Part shown: in pieces, positions 1 through 6,491 of the stretch
Layout: each line of letters begins with the position of its first letter
How positions within the stretch are numbered: the first letter of the stretch is position 1
Origin: Spirochaetaceae bacterium
GTDB lineage: Bacteria; Spirochaetota; Spirochaetia; Treponematales; Breznakiellaceae
Assembly: GCA_031278575.1 (NCBI GenBank)
Contig: JAITKD010000169.1
Location: 1 to 10,345 of the forward strand
Direction of reading: 5' to 3'
DNA length: 10,345 bases
The notes under the pieces: generated by a model
Seen by the model: the letters and a program-made list of their open reading frames with translations, nothing else
The model's database searches: none
Told to the model about the DNA's origin: nothing
Translations under genes and position numbers: made by a program

Positions 1-560
1 ACCGAGAGCAGGACGGCGAAAATTATCCAGGCGATAATTGCCAGGTTTCTGAGAAGCCCCTCGAACTGGGCCGCGGAGCCCTCGGGGACGGCAACCAAAA
101 CCGCGCCGCTGATATCAAACCCCGATTCATCGGGAACCGGCAGCAGATAGACCAGCATCGCCTGGGGGCTGCCGCTTACCCTGACGGGACCGGATATTTC
201 ATAGGGGAGGAGGTAGTAAACGCTTTCCAGACCCCGCTGGAATTCCTCACCGTCCTTGTGTTCGTTCCAGAGTATCTCCGCCGCCGGGTCCGCCGCCGCG
301 GGAAAAAAATTGAAATCCTCCCCCAGGCGGAGGATCATCGCCTTCCCCCCCTCAATTTCCTGGGAGAGGCCGTTTATCCACTCTTCATAATAGCGGGGAT
401 CTTCCGGGACGGTCCGGGCAAAAAGGGCCGCCTCCTTCAAGCTGTTCTGCTTGTAATATCCGCGGAATGAATTTAAAAGAGACGTGTATATCCACCCGTC
501 GCAAATCGTGAAAACAAGGATTGCCGCCGACAGCTTTAAGAGGCGCCCTTTTGCCGTCAT
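1..560 (-). CDS. Membrane sensor protein, N-terminal part (runs off the window)
   Basis: This is an open reading frame of 186 visible codons with no stop before the window edge. It starts at an ATG 6 bases after the stop of the solute-binding protein gene. The visible part has a first membrane helix (about residues 7-28, LLKLSAAILVFTI then WIYTSLL), a hydrophilic extracytoplasmic domain of about 140 residues, and the start of a second helix (from about residue 172, NLAIIAWIIFAVLLS). This TM-domain-TM layout is typical of sensor histidine kinases and also of some diguanylate cyclases and chemoreceptors. The catalytic part is outside the window, so the class is inferred. An ABC permease is unlikely because the large soluble domain sits between only two helices. 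No clear Shine-Dalgarno precedes the ATG, so it is probably coupled to the upstream gene. It probably senses the ligand or ligand-bound form of its neighbour. Confidence 0.72.
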   Translation of the reverse strand, partial: MTAKGRLLKLSAAILVFTICDGWIYTSLLNSFRGYYKQNSLKEAALFARTVPEDPRYYEEWINGLSQEIEGGKAMILRLGEDFNFFPAAADPAAEILWNEHKDGEEFQRGLESVYYLLPYEISGPVRVSGSPQAMLVYLLPVPDESGFDISGAVLVAVPEGSAAQFEGLLRNLAIIAWIIFAVLLS

Positions 561-566
561 GGTGAG

Positions 567-1571
567 TTACCGGGCGTTGCCGATTTCTCTGTTCCACCGG
601 TCAAGGAGCCGGTTTTTGTTTGCCGCGTCCCCGTCCCAGGCCATGTCTTGATTGATCGTTTTGATCTGATCCAGGGAAAGGGCCAGGGGATGTTTTTCCG
701 CCCCGTTGGCCACCAGTACCAGGTACCAATCGGTGAACAGCTTTTGGGCGTTTTTTGAGGAGAGGATCCAGTCGTAGAGCCGCCGGGCCTCCACGGGGTT
801 TTTACCCCCCCGGATGAGGGACATGGAAGCCAGCTCATAACCCGTACCCTCCGTGGGCGCGTTGATTTCCACATTGGCCCCTTCGGCCTTGAGTTTTACC
901 TGATCATGGGCATACCCGATGGCGATGGGGATTTCCCCGGTGGCGACGCTTTTCCCCGGCGCCGAACCGGAACGGGCGTACTGATCGACATTGACGTCGA
1001 GTTTTTTCAGGTAATCAAAGGCAACGTTTTCATTGCCGTTGTTGAGGGTTCTGACGGTGGTGATCACATTGTAGGCGGTCCCGGAAATGCCGGGGTTCGC
1101 CATGCGGATCTGGCCCTTGTAAACGGGTTTCAGCAGATCCGCCCAGCTTTTTGGGGGCGTAAGGCCCAGGGCTTTGGCCCGGTCCAGGTTGGTAACAAAG
1201 GTAAGGGGCCCCACGTAGAGGCCGATCCAGTAATTCTGGGGGTCCTTGAATTCCGCCCGGGTGTTTTGGGAAAACCGGGACTGATAGGGAAGGGTCAGGT
1301 TCTTTGATTTGGCGGTGATATGATCGAGTCCGACCCCGCCGACCCATATTGACGCCTGGGGATTTGCCGCTTCCGCCTCCATCCGGGCTACCGCTTCGCC
1401 GCCGGAAAGGCGTACAAAGCTGACGGTAATTCCCGTCTCCTTCTGAAACTGCTCAAAAAGAGCCTTGGCTAAGGGTTCTTCCAGGGTCGTATAGGCGGAA
1501 AGTGAATTTTGCGCCTCCACCCCCGCGGACAACACCGCAAACGCGAAAAGAACGGTCAACAAACGTTTCAT
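567..1571 (-). CDS. Periplasmic solute-binding protein, iron/AfuA-like family 1
   Basis: This 334-residue protein is the normal size for ABC family 1 binding proteins. It has a Sec signal peptide (MKRLLTVLFAFAVLSAGVEA, cleavage probably before QNS) and is expected in the periplasm. The mature start (YTTLEEPLAKALFEQFQKET, then a GGEAVARMEAE segment) and the C-terminal half resemble the FbpA/AfuA/PhnS branch. The adjacent Tyr-Tyr pair that FbpA-type proteins use to hold ferric iron is not seen, so iron is not a safe ligand assignment. Family members without the pair bind sugar phosphates or other anions. The ATG at 1571 is preferred because AGGAGG (1583-1588) lies 11 bases upstream. An in-frame TTG at 1580 would leave only 2 bases of spacing. 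The gene has its own promoter and is followed directly by a membrane sensor gene, so a sensory role is possible. Transport with an unlinked permease is the alternative. Confidence 0.85.
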   Translation of the reverse strand: MKRLLTVLFAFAVLSAGVEAQNSLSAYTTLEEPLAKALFEQFQKETGITVSFVRLSGGEAVARMEAEAANPQASIWVGGVGLDHITAKSKNLTLPYQSRFSQNTRAEFKDPQNYWIGLYVGPLTFVTNLDRAKALGLTPPKSWADLLKPVYKGQIRMANPGISGTAYNVITTVRTLNNGNENVAFDYLKKLDVNVDQYARSGSAPGKSVATGEIPIAIGYAHDQVKLKAEGANVEINAPTEGTGYELASMSLIRGGKNPVEARRLYDWILSSKNAQKLFTDWYLVLVANGAEKHPLALSLDQIKTINQDMAWDGDAANKNRLLDRWNREIGNAR

Positions 1572-1608
1572 ATTTATCAAGACCTCCTCTAAAATACCGC
1601 AATTTCGT

Positions 1609-1643
1609 AACCGGCACCCAAAAGGCGCCCGGTTTGTTAAACC
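1609..1643 (-). promoter_or_regulatory. Structured 5' leader of the binding-protein gene
   Basis: On the transcribed strand the roughly 70-base leader holds two possible hairpins. One is AACCGG...CCGGTT extended by four more pairs with a one-base bulge and a TTTTG loop (1609-1634). The other is GGTTT-aac-AAACC (1631-1643). They share the bases around 1631-1634, so they cannot form at the same time. This may be an RNA switch or simply chance. No known riboswitch is recognised. Confidence 0.3.
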
Positions 1644-1648
1644 AATAC

Positions 1649-1677
1649 ATTATACCATACCTTGTTTTAAACCGCAA
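1649..1677 (-). promoter_or_regulatory. Sigma70-type promoter of the binding-protein/sensor genes
   Basis: On the minus strand TTGCGG (1677-1672) is followed by exactly 17 bases and then a perfect TATAAT (1654-1649). Transcription would start near 1642 and give a leader of about 70 bases before the ATG at 1571. The perfect -10 element and ideal spacing make this the best promoter candidate in the intergenic region. Confidence 0.7.
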
Positions 1678-1792
1678 CGAAAAAAAGAAGCAGTACCGGA
1701 TAAACGCATAGAATCGTATACCGCCGGTTTACCGCGGTCATAATAGAGAAAAAAGGCTCCCGCACCGAACGCGCAAGGGATAGAAGCGGAAT

Positions 1793-1823
1793 AAACAGGG
1801 ACCGGCGGCGCCGGTCCCTGTTT
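1793..1823. terminator. Rho-independent terminator, probably bidirectional
   Basis: A perfect 14-bp stem (AAACAGGGACCGGC paired with GCCGGTCCCTGTTT) encloses a 3-base loop (1807-1809). The right arm runs into TTTTTATTAG on the plus strand. Read on the minus strand, the stem ends in TTT followed by ATT. It lies about 200 bases after the lolE stop and before the promoter of the binding-protein gene, so it most likely ends the prfB-lolE operon. The longer T-run is on the plus strand, so a plus-strand transcript may also stop here. Confidence 0.8.
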
Positions 1824-2022
1824 TTATTAGAGCGGATAGCCCGGTTTTCGGCGCAAAGCGCCGGAAATGCGCCCAAAAAAGGGAACAAAAATTTCTATAC
1901 GTTTATCCCGGAAACAGTAAGCCGCATTCCTGCCGCCGATACGCGGCACGTGGGTGGGGGGTAAAAACATCGAGCCCCTTTCACGACGACGCCAAACGGC
2001 CGGATCGTAAACCGCCCCGGAG
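1824..2022. other. Non-coding stretch between lolE and the terminator
   Basis: No convincing gene is seen in these roughly 200 bases. A second GC-rich hairpin lies at 1849-1863 (CGGCGC-aaa-GCGCCG). On the plus strand it is preceded by AGCGGATAGCCCGG (1831-1844), which resembles the AGCGGAATAAACAGGG that precedes the terminator hairpin. The rest is probably the long 3' untranslated end of the operon transcript. The remainder of the 451-base gap between genes is covered by the terminator, promoter and leader entries. Confidence 0.5.
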
Positions 2023-3288
2023 TTAATATTTCCGCAGCAATTCCAAGGGAGGTATTTTCCCCGCCCGGCGGGCGGGAATCCAGGAAGCCAGCATGGAGCA
2101 GAGGATCGTAAAAAGACCGATAAAAAAGACCGCGGTCCAATCAACGATAATGGGGATGGTTTCAAGGTAAAACCCGGGGTCAAGGATTTTAACTTCCCCC
2201 CGGTCGAAAAGGGAGGAAAAAAAACCCAGGATGCTTTCAAGGCCGTGAATAAGGGAATTGATGTAATTCCCGAGGATAAGGCCCAGGGTAATACCGATAA
2301 GCGCCCCTAAAAGCCCGGTTAAAAAAGAACCCCAAAGGAAAATCCGGCTGGTTTCCCGGGGACTTGTCCCAAAGGCCTTGAGAACCGCGATATCCCGGCT
2401 GCGTTCTATAGCCAACATGGAAGTGGCGGAAGATACGTTTACCGCCGCCACCGCTACGATGAGGGCCATAATAAAGAGGAGCAGCTGCCGGGTGGATTCG
2501 TAGGATTGGTATTGGGAACGTTGTAGTTCTTTCCAGGTATAAATTCCAAAGCCCGGCCCCAGGGTTTGATAGAGGGCCCTGGTAATGACGTCGGCATCCT
2601 TATAGGGATCGGCTGTTTTTATGATGAGATGGGTATCGGATAATTCCGGCGCCAAAAACTGTTTGCCCCCTTCATAATTCATGATACACCAGAGGGAATC
2701 CAAATCCCGGTACCCGGAAGAAACGATACCCCGGACCGTAAAGGGCAAAAGCCGGGGAATATTCCGGCCCGCTTCGGTTACCCGGATGGTCATAAGCCTG
2801 ACGGTATCCCCCACCTCGACCCCGGCGGAACGGGCTAGTTCCTCCCCCAAAAGGACCTCCCGGGGGGATTCGATTTTTGTGGTTCCCGAAAGGGTTACCA
2901 GGTACTTACCCCGTTCCGCATAATCCCAAAAGGACGGATCCACCGCCCGGATGGTGGCCCCGGTCTTTCCCTTCCCCCCGATCAGGACCCCCAACCCCTG
3001 CTGTTCAGGCCAAACCCCCCGGATCTCCCCGAGTTCGGCTATCTGAGGAACCACATCCTCAATATCCCCGGGGGACATGAAGTTATACACCTGGAGATGA
3101 CCGGTCCCCAACTCAAGGTAACGATCGGTAATGCCCCGAATCATACCGTCCGCCACAATCAGGGTAACCATGATGGGAATAAGGCTGAGGGCTATCCCCG
3201 CCACCGCTCCCCGGAGGTACCTGCCCCCTTCGTGGGCCCTGCCGAGGAGATACCGGAGGGCAATAAAAAGACCGGGGCCAAACCTCAC
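2023..3288 (-). CDS. lolE: Lipoprotein-releasing ABC transporter, permease subunit (LolE position)
   Basis: This 421-residue inner-membrane permease has the LolC/E fold. The N-terminus (GLFIALRYLLG) is followed by TM1 (about 25-47), a large periplasmic domain, TM2 (about 269-290), TM3 (317-342) and TM4 (385-404). The FtsX-type cytoplasmic segment after TM2 reads ERSRDIAVLKAFGTSPRE, and the protein ends PPLELLRKY. The stretch between TM3 and TM4 (ILDPGFYLETIP) matches the D-x-Y/F-x-L/I-x-x-x-P pattern of LolC/LolE proteins. With LolC and LolD it would extract mature lipoproteins from the inner membrane for LolA. The GTG at 3288 is chosen because it overlaps the lolD stop as GTGA, has GGAGG seven bases upstream and gives the expected N-terminus. 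LolC versus LolE is assigned only by gene order. Confidence 0.9.
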   Translation of the reverse strand: MRFGPGLFIALRYLLGRAHEGGRYLRGAVAGIALSLIPIMVTLIVADGMIRGITDRYLELGTGHLQVYNFMSPGDIEDVVPQIAELGEIRGVWPEQQGLGVLIGGKGKTGATIRAVDPSFWDYAERGKYLVTLSGTTKIESPREVLLGEELARSAGVEVGDTVRLMTIRVTEAGRNIPRLLPFTVRGIVSSGYRDLDSLWCIMNYEGGKQFLAPELSDTHLIIKTADPYKDADVITRALYQTLGPGFGIYTWKELQRSQYQSYESTRQLLLFIMALIVAVAAVNVSSATSMLAIERSRDIAVLKAFGTSPRETSRIFLWGSFLTGLLGALIGITLGLILGNYINSLIHGLESILGFFSSLFDRGEVKILDPGFYLETIPIIVDWTAVFFIGLFTILCSMLASWIPARRAGKIPPLELLRKY

Positions 3289-4001
3289 CGCCGGTCCTCC
3301 GGCAGATCCGTTTTCCGGAGGACCCCCGCATCCAGGGTATAGCGGACTCCTGCCCGCTCGGCCACCCGTTCCTCGTGGGTAACCACAATCAGGGTCTTGC
3401 CCCACTTTTCCGCCCCGGCGTATAAAAGTTCCGCCACCGCCAGGCTGTTAACCGGATCCAGGTTACCCGTGGGTTCGTCCGCAAGGATGATATCGGGGTT
3501 ATTCACCATGGCCCGGGCGACCGCCACCCGCTGGCGTTCCCCCCCGGAAAGCTGGGAGGGGAAATGGTGGAGCCGTTCATCCATCTTAACATCCCCCAGG
3601 AGGACCCGGGCCCTTTCCAGGGCATCCTTCTTCCCCATCCCCGCCATGTATGCGGGAATCATAACGTTCTCCAGGGCGGTAAAATCCTTTAATAAATAGT
3701 GAAACTGAAAAACAAACCCCACCTTACGGCTTCGGTAGGAACTCAGGCTGCTCTCCGAAAGTCCCGTAATTTCCGTCCCCCCCACCACAACGGATCCGGC
3801 ATCAGGGCGGTCAAGGCCGCCCAGGATATTGAGGAGGGTGCTTTTCCCGCTGCCGCTCCGGCCGCTTACCGCCACGGAACTCCCCTCGGGGATGTCTAAA
3901 CTAACGCCCTTAAGAATATGCAAAATTTCCGTACCGGATTTATAATCCTTTACGATATTTTGAATCGATACCAGCCTTTGTTTTTCATCAATGTTATTCA
4001 T
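3285..4001 (-). CDS. lolD: Lipoprotein-releasing ABC transporter ATP-binding protein LolD
   Basis: This 238-residue cytoplasmic ATPase drives the LolC/LolE permeases. All ABC motifs are intact: Walker A GRSGSGKST (47-55), Q-loop in FVFQFHYLLKDFTALENV (Gln near 99), signature LSGGERQR (151-158), Walker B IILADE (171-176) followed by PTGNLD, and the switch histidine in VVTHEE (near 209). The FQFHYLL-x-DFTALENV stretch is typical of LolD rather than MacB or FtsE. The ATG at 4001 is preferred: GGAGG lies nine bases upstream and the length then fits LolD (about 230). It overlaps the end of lolC by 8 bases. The C-terminus ends with the TGA that forms GTGA with the lolE start, so the three subunits are translationally linked. 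Confidence 0.95.
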   Translation of the reverse strand: MNNIDEKQRLVSIQNIVKDYKSGTEILHILKGVSLDIPEGSSVAVSGRSGSGKSTLLNILGGLDRPDAGSVVVGGTEITGLSESSLSSYRSRKVGFVFQFHYLLKDFTALENVMIPAYMAGMGKKDALERARVLLGDVKMDERLHHFPSQLSGGERQRVAVARAMVNNPDIILADEPTGNLDPVNSLAVAELLYAGAEKWGKTLIVVTHEERVAERAGVRYTLDAGVLRKTDLPEDRR

Positions 4002-5316
4002 ACCGCAGAACCTCCGCTGGCCGTGTCCGGGAAATCCTTCCCGAATCAAACCACGCCGCTAAAACCGCGGACAAAAACCCGAACATGAAGATCAGAAAGA
4101 CCTCGTAGGGGATGATTCGGGAGGGAATTTCTTTAATATAAAAAATCGCCGGAGAAAAAAAAGCAAATCCCTCATCCTCAAGGAAACCGGAACCAAATAA
4201 AAAACCGGGTATAAAATTGAGAAGGCCAATAAACCCGTTTACTATGGCCTCAAGGATGGTAAAAAAAAGACCGATGTTAAAGGCTAAAATAAGGCCCATG
4301 AGGGTTCCCAGCCCCGCCCCGACGCCCCCGATGATAACGCCGTCCCAGACAAAAATGAGCCGCACCGCCCGGTCGGTGGCCCCCACCGCCCGGAGGAGGC
4401 CGATCTCCTCCCGGCGTTCCAGCACCGCCTTCCGCTGGGCCTGAAAAATATTGAGCCCCACCACAATGAAGATGAGCCCCACCAGGATGAACATGAGGAG
4501 CTTTTCCGTCCTCAAGGCGCCGAAAAAAGCCCGGTTGTAGTCCCGCCAGGATTTGACCGTGTATCCCGTTATTTCTTGTATTTCGGGAAGCTTCCGAATC
4601 CGGGCGGCTATCCGCTGATCCTGCCAGCGATTTTTTAGCTTTATCCCCAGGGAAAGGGTATCCCTGCCTTCAAGGGCCGCGGCCTTATCCAGGTTGATAA
4701 AGGCCCAGCCCAGATCGTATTCATAAAACCCGGTTCGGAAAATTCCTTCCACGGTAAAAACAGAATCCTCCGGGGAAGCATCCTCGGGCAAGATCCCTGA
4801 AACGGAAAGGAGGGAGATTTCATTCCCCACATCGACCGCGAGCTGCCGGGCTAATTCCACCCCCAAAAGGATGGAACCGGATCCGGTGATATCAAAACGC
4901 CCCCGAAGCATCTCGATTTTTTCCGCCATTCCGGTATCCCGTTCCAAGGCATCCGGGGGCAGCCCCCGAACCGCCGCCACCTGCGGTCCTCCCTGTTTTC
5001 CCCGGATTATACCGGTGAGTTCCATAAAGGGAAGGATCGCGGTGATCCCCGGAAGGGCCCCAACGGCGGCTTCCGGAGACCGGCCCGTTTCTCCCCGGGG
5101 AAAAGATTCAAGCCGGATATGAAAAGAAGCTATCTCCAGGATACTTTCAATGAACCCCAGTTGGAACCCGTTCATTACCGCCAGGATCACCGTCAGGGCC
5201 AAAACGCCAATAAAAATTCCTAATATCGCCAGGATCATGGACGAATTAGACCGGTCCTTCCGGTTTTTTGAAATATACCGGGCCGCCACAAAACCTATCC
5301 ACCTGAAGGCAGCCAT
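3994..5316 (-). CDS. lolC: Lipoprotein-releasing ABC transporter, permease subunit (LolC position)
   Basis: This 440-residue inner-membrane permease is the partner of LolD and the second permease. It starts FRWIGFVAARYISKNRKD, then TM1 (27-49, ending in the LAVMNGF motif common to LolC/E), a periplasmic domain of about 220 residues, TM2 (272-292), TM3 (325-352) and TM4 (405-423). The segment EEIGLLRAVGATDRAV (303-318) is the FtsX-domain coupling region, and the end RPAEVLRYE is the usual LolC/E tail. It is slightly longer than the E. coli proteins (399 and 414) because of an extra hydrophobic stretch between TM3 and TM4 (about 355-380). The ATG at 5316 forms TGATG with the upstream stop and places the conserved N-terminus correctly. 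The Shine-Dalgarno is weak (GGGGCGGG), so coupling is likely. An in-frame ATG 63 bases upstream is less likely. Confidence 0.93.
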   Translation of the reverse strand: MAAFRWIGFVAARYISKNRKDRSNSSMILAILGIFIGVLALTVILAVMNGFQLGFIESILEIASFHIRLESFPRGETGRSPEAAVGALPGITAILPFMELTGIIRGKQGGPQVAAVRGLPPDALERDTGMAEKIEMLRGRFDITGSGSILLGVELARQLAVDVGNEISLLSVSGILPEDASPEDSVFTVEGIFRTGFYEYDLGWAFINLDKAAALEGRDTLSLGIKLKNRWQDQRIAARIRKLPEIQEITGYTVKSWRDYNRAFFGALRTEKLLMFILVGLIFIVVGLNIFQAQRKAVLERREEIGLLRAVGATDRAVRLIFVWDGVIIGGVGAGLGTLMGLILAFNIGLFFTILEAIVNGFIGLLNFIPGFLFGSGFLEDEGFAFFSPAIFYIKEIPSRIIPYEVFLIFMFGFLSAVLAAWFDSGRISRTRPAEVLRYE

Positions 5317-6491
5317 CAGTTTGCCCGCCCCGGCTGGGAACGGACCCGTTCTTCGGATATTTTCCGGCCCTTTTCCCATATCGCCCTGAGAACGGGCCGC
5401 CCCTGCATATAGAGGGTCTCCACTTCCCTATCTCCCTCTATCTGAACTACCCGTTCCAAAACACCGTTAGTATAATTTCGTTCCCCCATGCGGTTTTCCT
5501 CAGTATCGTATTCATATTCCACCAGCCGATCATCTTCCCCGGCAATCCAGTGTACCGATAGAATGGTATTGGTTTCAGACCAGGTATTCCGAATCTCCCC
5601 AATAATTGCTCCCCCTTCATCATACCTGGTTTCGGTCAGGAGCCTGCCCCGGCCATCGGTGGTATATACGACCCGGTCTCCCCGGTTTATAAAAACATCC
5701 TGCAAAAAGGCCGAACTATAGGCGTCATTGGGGCTGACGAACTTTTCAATATCCCCCGCGTCCAGCACGATATGGGGAAACCGGACCCAGGATACGGGGA
5801 TATCATCGTGATATACCCGGTTAATCCCCCGAAGGGAAGAAAAGCGGCTGTACCGGTAATAATCGGTCCATAAATCCCGGATAATTTCCCCGTCTTCCCC
5901 GGACGGGGGGATTTTGAGTCTGGTTTCGGTCTTGATGAGGGTCTTGTTATTATAGGTATAGTTGATTATTTCATCGGAACCATCGTCGCTCAAACGATGT
6001 TCCTCGACAATAAGGTTATCTTCATTGTAAATTTCAATAAACCCCGAAGGTTCCCGGGGCGTATCCTCCTGTTCCTCCCGGGACGCATCTTCCTGTTCCT
6101 CCGCCGGCGCGTCCGCTGAAGGGGGAGCCTCGGCGGGCTCCGGGGGGGCATCTTCCTCGACCGCAGTTTCAGCGGGGGGGATAAGCACCGCGTTTAACCG
6201 CGTCCTTCCTCCGGCATCTTTGAATAACCATTGCCGCCGGGATTCCTCACCGTTTTCATAGAGGATACGCCGCTCAATCCGCAGGGTAGTATTATAATAC
6301 CCCCGGATCTGGGGGGGTAATTCCGAAGCCTGAATGGTTTCAACGGAAAGGGCATATTTTTCCCGCAACGCGAGACGGGAAAAGACCGGTTCCAGGGCCA
6401 TGCCCGCGGAATTGGAGATATACCAGTCCTCCGCTCCGGCGATCCCCAGGGTAATAAAAAAAACTACCGGGAAACAATACCAACCCCTAAT
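5316..6491 (-). CDS. Exported protein of unknown function, coupled to lolCDE; probable ATT start
   Basis: I do not recognise this protein family. Read from an ATT at 6491 it has 391 residues and a good signal peptide (basic RGW, hydrophobic FPVVFFITLGIAG, cleavage near AGA-ED at residue 20). The first ATG in frame is 6401 (residue 31), which would remove the signal peptide and has no Shine-Dalgarno. An in-frame TAA at 6504-6506 bounds the frame upstream. GGGGG lies six bases before the ATT, and the ATT overlaps the ftsY stop as ATTAG. The mature part has an N-terminal region, a Pro/Glu-rich acidic linker (about 105-149) with two EEQED repeats, and a C-terminal half of repeated short beta-type segments (TRYDEGGAIIGE, VEYEYDTEENRMGE, RNYTNGVLERVV) resembling MORN-2/YD-type strands. 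No lipobox or later membrane helix is seen, so it should be periplasmic or attached to the outer membrane. It shares TGATG with lolC, which hints at a role in lipoprotein traffic. That is inference. Confidence 0.8.
   Translation of the reverse strand: MRGWYCFPVVFFITLGIAGAEDWYISNSAGMALEPVFSRLALREKYALSVETIQASELPPQIRGYYNTTLRIERRILYENGEESRRQWLFKDAGGRTRLNAVLIPPAETAVEEDAPPEPAEAPPSADAPAEEQEDASREEQEDTPREPSGFIEIYNEDNLIVEEHRLSDDGSDEIINYTYNNKTLIKTETRLKIPPSGEDGEIIRDLWTDYYRYSRFSSLRGINRVYHDDIPVSWVRFPHIVLDAGDIEKFVSPNDAYSSAFLQDVFINRGDRVVYTTDGRGRLLTETRYDEGGAIIGEIRNTWSETNTILSVHWIAGEDDRLVEYEYDTEENRMGERNYTNGVLERVVQIEGDREVETLYMQGRPVLRAIWEKGRKISEERVRSQPGRAN
6054..6101 (-). repeat. Tandem 24-bp duplication coding EEQED(AS/TP)R
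   Basis: Two adjacent 24-base units code for EEQEDASR and EEQEDTPR inside the acidic Pro/Glu-rich linker of the exported protein. The units differ at a few bases. The repeat is in frame, so loss or gain of a unit would only change linker length. Confidence 0.65.

Noticed and set aside
1827..1970. 47-codon minus-strand reading frame after lolE with an AAGGGG near its ATG
   Set aside because: It runs through the 1849-1863 hairpin, is rich in Arg/Pro, resembles nothing and has no promoter. It looks like untranslated trailer.
3289..3405. Longer lolE start at 3405
   Set aside because: It would overlap lolD by about 120 bases and add a Gly/Pro-rich stretch. The GTG at 3288 has GGAGG at seven bases and gives the LolC/E-type N-terminus.
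2023..5316. MacB-type antibiotic or peptide exporter instead of LolCDE
   Set aside because: There are two separate permeases around one short ATPase. The FQFHYLL-x-DFTALENV motif and the LolC/E motifs before TM4 fit Lol, and no MacA-like adaptor is present.
5317..5379. Longer lolC start at 5379
   Set aside because: It overlaps the upstream gene by about 60 bases and adds residues not typical of LolC/E. The ATG at 5316 forms TGATG with the upstream stop.
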